A DNA stretch of 28,167 bases. Origin: a virus. The notes beneath the pieces were generated by a model. It saw only the letters and a list, made by a program, of their open reading frames with translations. It had not been told where the DNA came from and searched no databases. Within the stretch, counting starts at the first letter, position 1; each line of letters begins with the position of its first letter. Position numbers and translations under genes: made by a program. Shown here one piece after another: positions 1-7,998 of the stretch. The DNA lies in the IMG/VR virus record IMGVR_UViG_3300007537_000012, positions 1 to 28,167 of that record; one strand, given 5' to 3'.

Positions 1-1703
1 CTTAAATATTCATGATTATTGGCACCTGATATAGCTTCATCAACTATAAACCTATCTTCATTACCTGATAATGCAGGAGTAGGTGTACCATTATAATCAA
101 TATTCCAATTACCTCCCGTAGTCCATAATTCAGATACATCATAACCACCAGATGTACCAGGCGTTGCTACCATATTACCTAACCCCATACCATATACAGT
201 GCTATTACTACTATCTCTCTTACTATATAATATTTCCCAATACCTAACATCAGAAGGGATGTTAGTTACATTAGTTACATTTATTCCTAATATTGGTAAT
301 TCAATTTTGTATATATCAGAATTAGTAGGTCTAAGATTATCATATAGGTATCTCTGTGAAGGAAACCTATGATGTCTAACATTATTTCCTGCTAAACTAG
401 GAAAGCCTGGAGGATATTGTTCATTACTATTTTCCCAATATCCCATATCACCACCTGTAACACCTGTAACAGTATCTTGTACTTGAAATCTTTTTTTATT
501 AGACCATCCACCTGATTGAGCTTGTGTTAATACCGTAGTATCTGATGCAGTAGGAGTTCTACCAGGTATATGAAAAGCTCTTGAATATGTACCATCATTG
601 TACCAGAATCTAATATAAAATGAATATACCTCTCCTGCCATAAACCCATTAAACTCTTGTAAAGCATTCATTTCTTCAGCAGAAGATGTATTTGATGGAA
701 AATTTATTGACCTATAATCTACAATTGTCCAACCTATTGATATATTATTAGCAAATTGTTGATAATCTAATGTGTCTTTTTGTTCTAAATTAGCTCCATA
801 TAATCTATCATTTAAAAGAGCTAATGATTTAACTTTATTATATCTGATTTCAGGAACTAATAAATCTTCAACTGTGGTATTATTATAGTTATTAAGAGAT
901 GTAATTAATATAGATTTAGTACTACTATTATAAGATATTAAATCTGATTTATAAGCTAATAATCCTGTACCACCATTAAATAATACTCCTACTTTAATAA
1001 AATCATAACGAGTATCTAAATTAGTAAATGTAGCAGTTATAGCTTTATCAGTAATTTGATTACCTGCATCACCCTCATATTGTTCACCACTTAAACCAGG
1101 TGCTGCAAAATCTCCTGATACTATATAAATAGGATTACTAACATTATATTCAGATGTTTCTGTATCAATAGTTGCATAACTATATGTAATATAATATGTA
1201 CCACTACGTAACAAACCTTCTTTTGATATACCTGTTGTAATATTAGCTATATTACTACTAGGAAACATCTCTATATCATTAGGGTCATCAGCATTAGTAA
1301 CTATATTAGACGTAGGAGTACCAATATTTATAACCTTAGGTGTATTAAAATCATCTGTAAATGCTACAATAATTTCATTATCATTATTAAATTCAGATTT
1401 ACCTACCACAGGATAATCAACATTAAGATTTAATGAAGCTATTATACCACCTACGTCTGTAATTTGTGTTACAGTTAAATCAGGTTTCTGCAAGTAGATA
1501 CTAGGAGTAGTAGTAAAGATTATACTATATTGTCCTAGAGGTACTACTCCTATAATAGTACCTGTTACAGTAGATATAAGACTATTACCTAATTCATTAG
1601 ACGCTTCATCTAATGATTCAGATAATACTATATTTTTAGCAAAGTTTACTTCACCTTCTTGCCTTCTATGAGGACTCCTATCTTGTTGAATACCTTTTAC
1701 CAT
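1..1703 (-). CDS. Large tail protein, muzzle-type, 3' end outside window
   Basis: The frame opens at the ATG at 1703 and stays open for 567 codons to the left edge, so the C-terminus is missing. The start overlaps the end of the preceding ring-type gene by seven bases. The N-terminus (MVKGIQQDRSPHRRQEGEV) is followed by long stretches rich in Asn, Thr, Ser and Tyr with alternating hydrophobic residues, as in large beta-rich tail proteins of crAss-like phages. In the crAss-like phage whose virion structure is known, as I recall, a muzzle protein that closes the distal end of the tail is encoded directly after ring protein 1. Position and style here match that arrangement. I see no enzyme motif. 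The reading frame is certain. The muzzle name is an inference from order and composition; another large tail-tip protein is the main alternative. Confidence 0.7.
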   Translation of the reverse strand, partial: MVKGIQQDRSPHRRQEGEVNFAKNIVLSESLDEASNELGNSLISTVTGTIIGVVPLGQYSIIFTTTPSIYLQKPDLTVTQITDVGGIIASLNLNVDYPVVGKSEFNNDNEIIVAFTDDFNTPKVINIGTPTSNIVTNADDPNDIEMFPSSNIANITTGISKEGLLRSGTYYITYSYATIDTETSEYNVSNPIYIVSGDFAAPGLSGEQYEGDAGNQITDKAITATFTNLDTRYDFIKVGVLFNGGTGLLAYKSDLISYNSSTKSILITSLNNYNNTTVEDLLVPEIRYNKVKSLALLNDRLYGANLEQKDTLDYQQFANNISIGWTIVDYRSINFPSNTSSAEEMNALQEFNGFMAGEVYSFYIRFWYNDGTYSRAFHIPGRTPTASDTTVLTQAQSGGWSNKKRFQVQDTVTGVTGGDMGYWENSNEQYPPGFPSLAGNNVRHHRFPSQRYLYDNLRPTNSDIYKIELPILGINVTNVTNIPSDVRYWEILYSKRDSSNSTVYGMGLGNMVATPGTSGGYDVSELWTTGGNWNIDYNGTPTPALSGNEDRFIVDEAISGANNHEYL

Positions 1704-2572
1704 TCTTGTTGTGTTCTAGTAATACTTCTTTCTGTATAAATACTTTCTGCATTATGTCTATAAAAATCTTCAATATTCCAATCAGGTATGAGTTTAACAA
1801 ACTCTGATGAGAAACTTCTAATTTGGTCTGATGATGGAAATGATATAGCTACCCTAGCAGCCAATACAGCTTCCTCATATAATTGTTTTAATAACATAAA
1901 TCCTTGACCACCTCTAAATACCGGATGTTCGTAACCCCTACCTACCATCTTTTGTAATACATAATAATACATAGCATCTCTAAGATGTGCTGAATCAGGT
2001 ATCATTGGAAAATTATCACAATCTAAATACCAAGTCATAAAATCTATTTCAACAATTCCTTCTTCAAATGAGAACTTATAAGCATCTCCATCTATATAAT
2101 AATATTCTGATATAGTAGTGCTAGGTTGAACACGTTGTAATGTTAATCCTGTATCTCTATTATCTACCAAACTTGTAGATATTTGATTACCATCTTCATC
2201 AAATTTAATAGTTCTATTTATATAAAGCCTGTCAGTCCAAGTTGTTGCTGTACTTTCCTGTGAATCCCTAGTATCTTCTGAAATACCCCAGCGTCTATTA
2301 GAATTATGATTACGTACATCAGCACCATAACGTAACCTACAACCTTTGTGAGTTACTGCAATAGTTCTATATACAGGACATGGAATATATGCTGTATGGT
2401 CAGACACATTTAAACTAATATTACCTCTTATTAATGTAGGTTCACAATTAATCTTTTCCATAACTTCAGCTATCCAACCTTTCATAGCAGAAATGTCATA
2501 GTTTGCATCTTTACCTATATCTGTAATAATTTTAAATATTACAGTCTTAACTGATGTATAACGTTCTATCAT
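1697..2572 (-). CDS. Tail ring-type structural protein (291 aa), probably next to muzzle
   Basis: This 291-residue protein has a helical N-terminus (residues 1-42, including SAMKGWIAEVMEKI) followed by a beta-rich body with Cys at 43, 64 and 78. The middle contains a polar, low-hydrophobicity loop (about 88-135), and the C-terminal third is helical, with a YYVLQKM segment. No signal peptide, membrane segment or catalytic motif is visible. The order helical adaptor-type protein followed directly by a very large tail protein matches the ring-protein-1 and muzzle pair that I recall from a crAss-like virion. It would then form one of the stacked dodecameric rings below the portal. The gene starts 12 bases after the upstream gene and overlaps the next by seven bases, so it sits inside one operon. 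The ring assignment is by position and style, not by a searched match. Confidence 0.6.
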   Translation of the reverse strand: MIERYTSVKTVIFKIITDIGKDANYDISAMKGWIAEVMEKINCEPTLIRGNISLNVSDHTAYIPCPVYRTIAVTHKGCRLRYGADVRNHNSNRRWGISEDTRDSQESTATTWTDRLYINRTIKFDEDGNQISTSLVDNRDTGLTLQRVQPSTTISEYYYIDGDAYKFSFEEGIVEIDFMTWYLDCDNFPMIPDSAHLRDAMYYYVLQKMVGRGYEHPVFRGGQGFMLLKQLYEEAVLAARVAISFPSSDQIRSFSSEFVKLIPDWNIEDFYRHNAESIYTERSITRTQQEW

Positions 2573-2584
2573 TGTTATCTATAT

Positions 2585-3142
2585 TTAACGTACAAAATTC
2601 TTCCTTCTATTAATCTTTTTATATTTATGTATTAAATTAGAATTAGCATTATTAGCTTTAACTAATAAACCCTTAGCACCAAGTTTATCAGGAGTATTAT
2701 TATTAGTAGGTTTAAAGTTATGCCACATTCTACCAAATTCCCCCTTATCCCAATTAAATCTTAAAAACCTATTATTATCATATAATACTAACCACTTCTC
2801 ACCATCAGGTGCTGTTTTTTTATTATAAGGAGTTCCTCCTCTAGCTATAATACTCCTTTTAATCTCATTAGATTTTCCCCAATTAACCTTAGCATTTTTA
2901 ACTTTATTTTCATCATTTAAAGAAAATACCTTTTCACAATTAATTACATTAATAGACCCAACAGTTCTACCTAATGAAAATGATTTACCTTGATAAATGA
3001 TTTTATCTAATGCTTTTTTCATCATTCTTTCAGCAATTAATCTAAATAGATTATATTGCATAATATCTTTTACCTTATTTTTTTTAGCTTTATTTTTATA
3101 CCATTTATAAATATCAGTAAAAGTAACACTTTTATTTCCCAT
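2585..3142 (-). CDS. Small basic virion-associated protein of unknown function
   Basis: I do not recognise this family. The 185-residue product is very rich in Lys and Asn and strongly basic at both ends. The N-terminal third (residues 8-50) looks helical and amphipathic. The middle carries short beta-type segments, including an aromatic stretch near residues 115-145 (WLVLYDNNRFLRFNW). There is no signal peptide or membrane segment. It lies between two ring-type genes in the tail block, with gaps of 12-18 bases on either side, so a structural or tail-assembly role is likely. The start context reads TAAAATTATG, the same as three other genes of the window, which supports the chosen ATG. A DNA-binding tail or injected protein would also fit the charge. 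Confidence 0.55.
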   Translation of the reverse strand: MGNKSVTFTDIYKWYKNKAKKNKVKDIMQYNLFRLIAERMMKKALDKIIYQGKSFSLGRTVGSINVINCEKVFSLNDENKVKNAKVNWGKSNEIKRSIIARGGTPYNKKTAPDGEKWLVLYDNNRFLRFNWDKGEFGRMWHNFKPTNNNTPDKLGAKGLLVKANNANSNLIHKYKKINRRKNFVR

Positions 3143-3160
3143 AATTTTATCTATTATTTA

Positions 3161-3781
3161 TTACCTTAAATCTTCATCAATTTCAGCATGTTGTGTTTGT
3201 GGTTGTAATGGTGTTAGTAATCTATAAATATTACTAATAATTTGTGATGCCATATCATCTGAAACATGTAACTTATCAGGTTTACAATCAGAACAATCAT
3301 ATTCTTCAAGAGATAATGGGTCATCATATACCGCTACAATATTTATTTTAGTTAATAATTGATTATTCAATATATATACATAATCATTAATTAATGTCCA
3401 CCTTAAATCTTTAGATGTCCATTTACTGTGCTTAAAAAATGGTATCTCTTGTGGATTAATATAACCTATCCAATTAAGTAAATCTACAGTAGATACTTTA
3501 TATTGAGGCATTCCCTCTATATTAATAGCTGTTGGTATTTGTAATTTAGTCTTTAATGCAGCACATATAGGTAAATTACATTCATTAGCTAATGTAGAAG
3601 ATTCTAATTCAAATGTAATAGATGATTCATACTTAGAAGGGTCATCCCCCTTCTTAATACGCTGCTTCAACATCCTAGCCCTTTCTTGAACAACCAATTT
3701 ACCTATTGTATTAATAATAGATTCATCAGTATCTCTGCCTAAAATGTTTATAATCTCATATTCTATTTCTCTAATTGTCAT
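3161..3781 (-). CDS. Tail ring-type structural protein (206 aa)
   Basis: The 206-residue product begins with a helical segment (MTIREIEYEIINILGRDTDE, then a second helix near 24-45), a pattern common in head-to-tail connector and ring proteins of crAss-like phages. The middle is beta-rich with a Trp/Tyr-rich region (about 95-145). A CSDC pair sits near residues 163-166, and the C-terminal part (about 172-195) is helical. The start overlaps the end of the upstream gene by 11 bases, which suggests translational coupling. No enzyme motif, signal peptide or membrane segment is seen. I place it among the stacked tail rings because of its location between other adaptor-like genes. The particular ring number cannot be decided from sequence alone. 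Confidence 0.55.
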   Translation of the reverse strand: MTIREIEYEIINILGRDTDESIINTIGKLVVQERARMLKQRIKKGDDPSKYESSITFELESSTLANECNLPICAALKTKLQIPTAINIEGMPQYKVSTVDLLNWIGYINPQEIPFFKHSKWTSKDLRWTLINDYVYILNNQLLTKINIVAVYDDPLSLEEYDCSDCKPDKLHVSDDMASQIISNIYRLLTPLQPQTQHAEIDEDLR

Positions 3782-4088
3782 CTTTTAAATCATATTTATC
3801 TGTATAATTAAACCCATATTCCTCTATATACTTACTAAAATCTACTGCAAAGAAATCACTACAAGTAGGAACTTCTGTAATTTTACCACCTAATTCCATA
3901 AAGGCAAAAAATGCCCATTTTAATAATTCTAAATCAAAAGTTCTAACCCATAAAGGGTCTTTTGCAGTAATCTCTTCTAATGACCAAAATTTATTAAATA
4001 AAACATCCATATCTATAACATCCCAAAATGTTTTATTAAAATGTTCTGTTAATATAGGAGCTTCATTATTTTCTATTAATAATTCCAT
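3771..4088 (-). CDS. Small tail-block protein of unknown function (105 aa)
   Basis: An ATG further upstream at 4136 exists, but it would overlap the preceding gene by 44 bases and add a hydrophobic leader unlike the rest. The ATG at 4088, four bases after the upstream gene ends, is the better start and gives MELLIENNEAP. The 105-residue product is acidic and helical, with several Trp and Phe residues (FWDVIDMDVLFNKFW and LLKWAFFAFMELGG) that look like an amphipathic bundle. No known motif is visible. It lies between a Cys-rich tail protein and a ring-type protein and overlaps the latter by 11 bases. A small connector or tail chaperone role would fit, but that is only inference. Confidence 0.5.
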   Translation of the reverse strand: MELLIENNEAPILTEHFNKTFWDVIDMDVLFNKFWSLEEITAKDPLWVRTFDLELLKWAFFAFMELGGKITEVPTCSDFFAVDFSKYIEEYGFNYTDKYDLKDDN

Positions 4089-4092
4089 ATTT

Positions 4093-4653
4093 TTAACATC
4101 CACAAGGTTTATAACAATCATCACAATATGTCGCAATACGTGATACTAATTTTACTAGATTAGAAGAATCTTCACTATATGCTGCTATCTCATCAATAGT
4201 AGTAATTACAGCAGATTCTGTCTGAACATCTGTCCAATAATGGTCTAACTTAACCATATAATTAAGAACTGTAAATAATATTACTTTATCTTTATCATAA
4301 CATTTATAACAATCATTACATAAATTATTCTCTATTAAATTCTTAGTAATCTTTAACATACAATTTAATAAAGATTGATAAGAACCAACAAGTATATAAT
4401 ATACATTACTAGCATGATAACCTGTAAATTCTATAAGATATAACCCTTCATCTAGTTTAAACTCATAACTTGTAGAAGTATCTACATTAACATAGGTAGT
4501 ACTAGATGTTACTGTTAAATCTAAATTTACTAATTTAGCTGTTATAGTTGGAGTAGTTGTACCCGTTAAATCAGCAGGAGTAATAATAGTATATTTAGAG
4601 GCTGTGTCTTTAGTTATTGTATGAACAAATGTATTTATTGTAATATTTGCCAT
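4093..4653 (-). CDS. Cys-rich tail-block protein
   Basis: The 186-residue product has two parts. Residues 1-90 are a Thr/Val/Ile-rich beta domain of the kind seen in tail and head-completion proteins. Residues 91-186 are helical and carry two cysteine clusters: C112-x2-C115-x2-C118, and C177-x2-C180-x3-C184-x-C186 at the extreme C-terminus, plus C98. The spacing suggests a metal site (zinc or an iron-sulfur cluster) or disulfide staples. No signal peptide is present, so the protein folds in the cytoplasm, where metal binding is more likely than disulfides. It follows the 407-residue ring-type gene with a 12-base gap. I infer a virion or tail-assembly role from location. I do not recognise a named family. 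Confidence 0.55.
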   Translation of the reverse strand: MANITINTFVHTITKDTASKYTIITPADLTGTTTPTITAKLVNLDLTVTSSTTYVNVDTSTSYEFKLDEGLYLIEFTGYHASNVYYILVGSYQSLLNCMLKITKNLIENNLCNDCYKCYDKDKVILFTVLNYMVKLDHYWTDVQTESAVITTIDEIAAYSEDSSNLVKLVSRIATYCDDCYKPCGC

Positions 4654-4665
4654 TATTGTTTAATT

Positions 4666-5889
4666 TTATGGTTCTAATTGAGTACTAATAGCCTTAGCTT
4701 GCATATCTTGATATTGCATTTCTAATGCTGCAATATCTACTGCTCTATCTACTATATTCTGATGTAAGGCTTCATTGAGTTCCGAGTTCCACCCAGACCT
4801 TAAATTTATAGGTCTAGGTATTCTTATATAATCTAGGTAAACCTTGTTGATAGATACATTATCTGCAACATATAGTATAATATTATTATTAGTTCTATTA
4901 TATAAAGGTCTATCTTTACTAGGCTTATCTATTGGAGAATCTATATATTCATAAGTCTTTTTTATATCAATATTTCTACCTATACCTGTACCTTCAAAAG
5001 GAATATTTGCTAAATTTACATTTCTAGTAGTATATTGAACAGCATTAAATATACCCCTACTTCTATAATCATTTATAATATAATAATTAGAATCAGTAGG
5101 TGTAACACTATATGAAGCACCTCCTGAATTAATTTCTAATTCCATAAACTTACCACTTGCATAAGTTTCATCATCTGATACAAATATAAAACTATTAGGG
5201 TAATATAAATCATCAAATCTTTCCCAATATACTTCTAAGTTTAGAAATTCATCTAATAAGAATGTATCAGCAGGATTATTACGTATAGCTGATGCAGTAG
5301 TAATATCTAATCTATTTTCTCTATTTAAGAAATCAAGTATATGATTAACTACATGGTAAGCATCATTCCAACTTTCAATAGTCCAATTATAATCTGATGA
5401 ATCAAATAATGTTATAGGAGTACCTGATTGGTCATAGTTAATCTTAATAGTATAACTATTTAATGTAGCAAACATATCTTTATTCATTGGTACAATAGAT
5501 ATAAATTTATCTACATTTGAATCTGTTATATTATTACCTGATAAAGGATTACATTTATTTCCAGCATCAATATCAGGTTTAACGTTTACTGTATATAAAT
5601 GATTACCAGGTAGTTGAAAATAAAAAGTGTTTACGTGAGGTTCAAATAAATGATGAGGTTCTTTAATAACATAACAATCTAACACTCTATTTTTAGTAAG
5701 AATATTAGAAAAATCTTCACTATTCTTATCTATCTTATTACCATGTAATTTCCATTGAGATTCTATAACCCCTAATTGACCTCTTGTTAAATACATATCT
5801 ATCTCATCTTCTGTAAAAGTAACATCTTGATAAGAAGCTATTTTATTTAACCCTTGTAGAAATCTAATATGTAATTCTTGTACTAACAT
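4666..5889 (-). CDS. Tail ring-type / connector protein (407 aa)
   Basis: The N-terminus (VQELHIRFLQGLNKIASYQ, then EDEIDMYLTRGQLGVIESQW) is the amphipathic helical pair that I associate with a conserved structural protein of crAss-like phages. The C-terminus has another typical helix (residues 376-397, LNEALHQNIVDRAVDIAALE). Between them lies a long beta-rich region with many Asn, Tyr and Asp. These features fit a ring protein in the tail barrel below the portal. The ATG lies 16 bases downstream of the tRNA 3' end, so tRNA processing probably creates the 5' end of this message unless a promoter that I cannot see lies in between. It is first in the tail operon, with the Cys-rich gene 12 bases behind. 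Recognition is from memory and order, so the exact ring identity stays open. Confidence 0.65.
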   Translation of the reverse strand: MLVQELHIRFLQGLNKIASYQDVTFTEDEIDMYLTRGQLGVIESQWKLHGNKIDKNSEDFSNILTKNRVLDCYVIKEPHHLFEPHVNTFYFQLPGNHLYTVNVKPDIDAGNKCNPLSGNNITDSNVDKFISIVPMNKDMFATLNSYTIKINYDQSGTPITLFDSSDYNWTIESWNDAYHVVNHILDFLNRENRLDITTASAIRNNPADTFLLDEFLNLEVYWERFDDLYYPNSFIFVSDDETYASGKFMELEINSGGASYSVTPTDSNYYIINDYRSRGIFNAVQYTTRNVNLANIPFEGTGIGRNIDIKKTYEYIDSPIDKPSKDRPLYNRTNNNIILYVADNVSINKVYLDYIRIPRPINLRSGWNSELNEALHQNIVDRAVDIAALEMQYQDMQAKAISTQLEP

Positions 5890-5905
5890 AAGATGTGAAG
5901 TTTAG

Positions 5906-5979
5906 AAGCGAGAGAAGGATTTGAACCTCCGACCTCCAGATTATGAGTCTGACGAGCTACCTGACTGCTCTATCTCGCA
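5906..5979 (-). tRNA. tRNA with CAT anticodon, initiator (fMet)-like
   Basis: The minus strand folds as a full cloverleaf. The acceptor arm pairs 5973-5978 with 5908-5913, leaving the outermost pair (5979 with 5907) as a T-T mismatch. The bases U8 and A9 are normal, the D stem is GAGC/GCTC, the anticodon stem is TCAGA/TCTGG around loop CTCATAA (anticodon at 5943-5945), and the T arm is GGAGG TTCAAAT CCTTC. No CCA is encoded. The unpaired first position and the A11-U24 pair are marks of bacterial initiator tRNA, and the D arm (AGAGCAG and GGTAGCTCGTC) is very close to initiator tRNAs. However, the three consecutive G-C pairs of the initiator anticodon stem are absent (A-T, G-C, A-T here). Elongator Met, or Ile with a lysidine-modified C, are the alternatives. 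Confidence 0.88.
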
Positions 5980-5990
5980 ATATTAAAATA

Positions 5991-6024
5991 AAATATAGTA
6001 AGCATAATTATACTTACTATATTT
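5991..6024 (-). terminator. Intrinsic terminator after the Ala/Thr-rich virion protein gene
   Basis: Perfect 12-base arms at 5991-6002 and 6013-6024 enclose a 10-base AT-rich loop. Read on the minus strand the hairpin is followed by a T-rich run (TTTTATTTTAATATT). It lies nine bases after the stop of the 414-residue protein gene and just before the tRNA. The stem is AT-rich, so termination may be partial, which would allow read-through to the tRNA and tail genes. Confidence 0.65.
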
Positions 6025-6033
6025 ATGAAAAAC

Positions 6034-7278
6034 TTATAGTCCTAAAACTGTATCAATTGCAGCATTTAATGCACTAGGAGTAGTTGCGTTTGTCTGCTTA
6101 CAACAAATAACAAATTCTTCAGGAACTTCATCCCAATCTTTTTTATTAATACCTGTTGTTTTTCTAGTTAAAGTATATACACTATAAAATGCCCCAATCT
6201 CTGATAATTCAGGTGCTTGTGGGTAACTATCTTTGTGCATAGTATTTTTAGAAGTATATCCTAAATTAATAGAATTAAATTCTTCATAACCTTTAACTTG
6301 CTTATAAGAACCTGCTTCAGTTACTCTACCTACAACAGCATCAGATACAGTTGCAACATCTAAATCATCTCTTGTAGATGTACTAAATATTTCTTCAACA
6401 TTTACATCAGCAGTAGTAATTTTAATACCAACTTCACTAGGTACAGTAGCACCAGCATCAACAGTATCAGCGTTAGCAATAGTAGCAGTTTCACCTCTGT
6501 AAGGTTGGTCTAATACTAGAGTAGTACCTGTAGTTCCTGTTACAGCTTGGTAAACATCTCCACCAAGTGATACATAATCTCCTACACCAACTCCGTGAGC
6601 AGCAGAAGTAGTCAATGTTGTAGCACCTTTTACAGCAGCAACAGTAGCTGATGCAGAAAATGCAGAACCTGTAGCATTAGATGATACAGTAGCAATATAT
6701 CTTCTTACCTGATTATAGCTATGATATGCAGCATTGTCATCATTTGAAATTTTACTTGCTAATTTTTGTGCAATAACAAAATCTTCACTTGTAGAAGATG
6801 CAGCAGTTACATCTGCTGATGTAGCAACATATTGAAATGTAAATCCATCAGCAGGATAAGTCAATTCTGTAAGGTTCTTAATATTAACTACAAAAGAATC
6901 ATTTTTTGTTAAAGTAGTAATACCTAATGAACCTGTTGCATTAACATCATCATAACCAATATAACTTACCTGCTTAACAGGTGCTACATATTCTTGCTTA
7001 TTAACATCATATTCAGCAATATCAATTTCATGACTACGGTACATAAAATGATTACCATTTTCGCTATCAACTCTTTGTCCAATAAAAAATGGTGTACCTG
7101 TTGAAATAGCGGAAGTAGTGCTTTCCCATCTACGGTTAGAGCTATTGTATGTAAAGAATTGTACTTCTTTATCGCTCATAGTTTGGGTAGTATCACCAGA
7201 AGCTAATGCTGTAGCAGCAGTAATAAAAGCTCTGTTAATATTTCTTTTCCAAACTCTATTTTTTGTTTCTTTTAACAT
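6034..7278 (-). CDS. Ala/Thr-rich virion structural protein (414 aa)
   Basis: The 414-residue protein is rich in Ala, Thr, Ser and Val and poor in Lys and Cys compared with its neighbours, a composition usual for abundant virion proteins. It is predicted all-beta by eye. A compact stretch (about residues 225-275, with HGVGVGDYVSLGG) resembles a small beta-barrel or Ig-like decoration module. No signal peptide, membrane segment or catalytic motif is seen. The gene has its own unit: a hairpin terminator ends the upstream gene and another follows this one, and its leader shares 16 identical bases with the leader of the major capsid gene. I infer an abundant capsid-associated or tail protein, for example an auxiliary capsid protein, but I cannot choose between these from sequence. 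Confidence 0.6.
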   Translation of the reverse strand: MLKETKNRVWKRNINRAFITAATALASGDTTQTMSDKEVQFFTYNSSNRRWESTTSAISTGTPFFIGQRVDSENGNHFMYRSHEIDIAEYDVNKQEYVAPVKQVSYIGYDDVNATGSLGITTLTKNDSFVVNIKNLTELTYPADGFTFQYVATSADVTAASSTSEDFVIAQKLASKISNDDNAAYHSYNQVRRYIATVSSNATGSAFSASATVAAVKGATTLTTSAAHGVGVGDYVSLGGDVYQAVTGTTGTTLVLDQPYRGETATIANADTVDAGATVPSEVGIKITTADVNVEEIFSTSTRDDLDVATVSDAVVGRVTEAGSYKQVKGYEEFNSINLGYTSKNTMHKDSYPQAPELSEIGAFYSVYTLTRKTTGINKKDWDEVPEEFVICCKQTNATTPSALNAAIDTVLGL

Positions 7279-7294
7279 AATCTAATATTTTTTT

Positions 7295-7310
7295 GTTATA
7301 ATAGTTAAAT
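7295..7310 (-). promoter_or_regulatory. Leader element shared with the capsid gene
   Basis: The sixteen bases GTTATAATAGTTAAAT (plus strand) occur here, upstream of the 414-residue virion protein gene, and again at 10734-10749, directly upstream of the major capsid gene. No TTG / TAnnTTTG promoter is visible in front of either gene, so the shared block could be part of a different promoter class or a leader element. AT-rich chance identity cannot be excluded. Confidence 0.3.
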
Positions 7311-7313
7311 AAA

Positions 7314-7341
7314 ATAGTTTATACCCAAAGATATAAACTAT
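7314..7341 (-). terminator. Intrinsic terminator after the GroES-like gene
   Basis: Perfect 10-base arms at 7314-7323 and 7332-7341 (ATAGTTTATA and its complement) enclose an eight-base loop. On the minus strand the hairpin is followed by TTTATTTAAC. It lies 32 bases after the stop of the GroES-like gene and separates it from the Ala/Thr-rich virion protein gene. Confidence 0.65.
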
Positions 7342-7373
7342 AATAATTGTGACCAAGAAAACTTAGTATAAAG

Positions 7374-7967
7374 TTATTTAATACTATTTCTTCTATCTTC
7401 CAAATCTTCAAGAGTTTTATGATGTAAATGTAATTTATCTGTAATATCTTGACAATCACCTTCTAGGGTAGCTATTACATCAACAGGTCTTATTAAAAAG
7501 AATCTAACTCCATTGTGCATAAATCCTCTATAATTCTGATAATATCTAGCATCTAATATAACTCTCTGACCTATTTCAAATCTATCTCCTGATGACCCTA
7601 CAACAGTATGACCAACTTCTTGAACAAATGTTCCCTTACCTTCACTAATAAATGCAGATGCTATAATATCTGTATTAGGAACATATATTTCAAAATAACC
7701 TGATGTAACTAAAATGTTATCATTTTCTAATGTAGCCATTACAGGTAATCCCTCAACTATTGCAACAGTCTTACCATCTACTTTTGCCCAACCATCAGGT
7801 AAATACTTATACAAGGGTTCACCAGAATCTTCCATAATCTTCTGGACATCCTTATAGGTATCATACATATCAAGATATGTAGTTTCTCCATAGTCTTTTA
7901 TTAATTCTACAAATCTAACCCTATTAGCATTTTCCATTGCTAAATCCTTATTCTTTTTATCTTTCAT
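7374..7967 (-). CDS. Possible GroES-like (gp31-type) co-chaperonin
   Basis: Residues 72-169 of this 197-residue protein follow the GroES pattern: a beta segment with a mobile-loop-like stretch (about 88-108), then GKGTFVQEVG (111-120), GDRFEIGQRVILD (127-139), and NGVRFFLIRPVDVIATLE (152-169). These line up with the G-x-V-x-x-V-G, v-G-d-x-V and D-i-l-A-x-v-E positions of GroES. Residues 1-70 and the His-rich tail after 172 are extra; GroES itself is about 97 residues. T4 and related phages use a GroES-like protein to fold the capsid protein with host GroEL, and this gene lies in the capsid block, two genes after the major capsid gene. That is suggestive but not proof: a beta-barrel capsid accessory protein could give similar spacing. 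The gene follows its upstream neighbour by 31 bases and ends before a terminator. Confidence 0.5.
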   Translation of the reverse strand: MKDKKNKDLAMENANRVRFVELIKDYGETTYLDMYDTYKDVQKIMEDSGEPLYKYLPDGWAKVDGKTVAIVEGLPVMATLENDNILVTSGYFEIYVPNTDIIASAFISEGKGTFVQEVGHTVVGSSGDRFEIGQRVILDARYYQNYRGFMHNGVRFFLIRPVDVIATLEGDCQDITDKLHLHHKTLEDLEDRRNSIK

Positions 7968-7998
7968 AATTCTATAATTTTATTAAGTTTAAATACTA

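Noticed and set aside
4089-4136. Earlier ATG at 4136 for the 105-residue tail-block gene
   Set aside because: It would overlap the Cys-rich gene by 44 bases, while a good ATG follows four bases after that gene ends.
5160-5200. CAAATATA box inside the 407-residue ring-type gene as an internal promoter
   Set aside because: Such boxes are expected by chance in AT-rich coding DNA, and no matching -33 element or gene start was found at useful distance.
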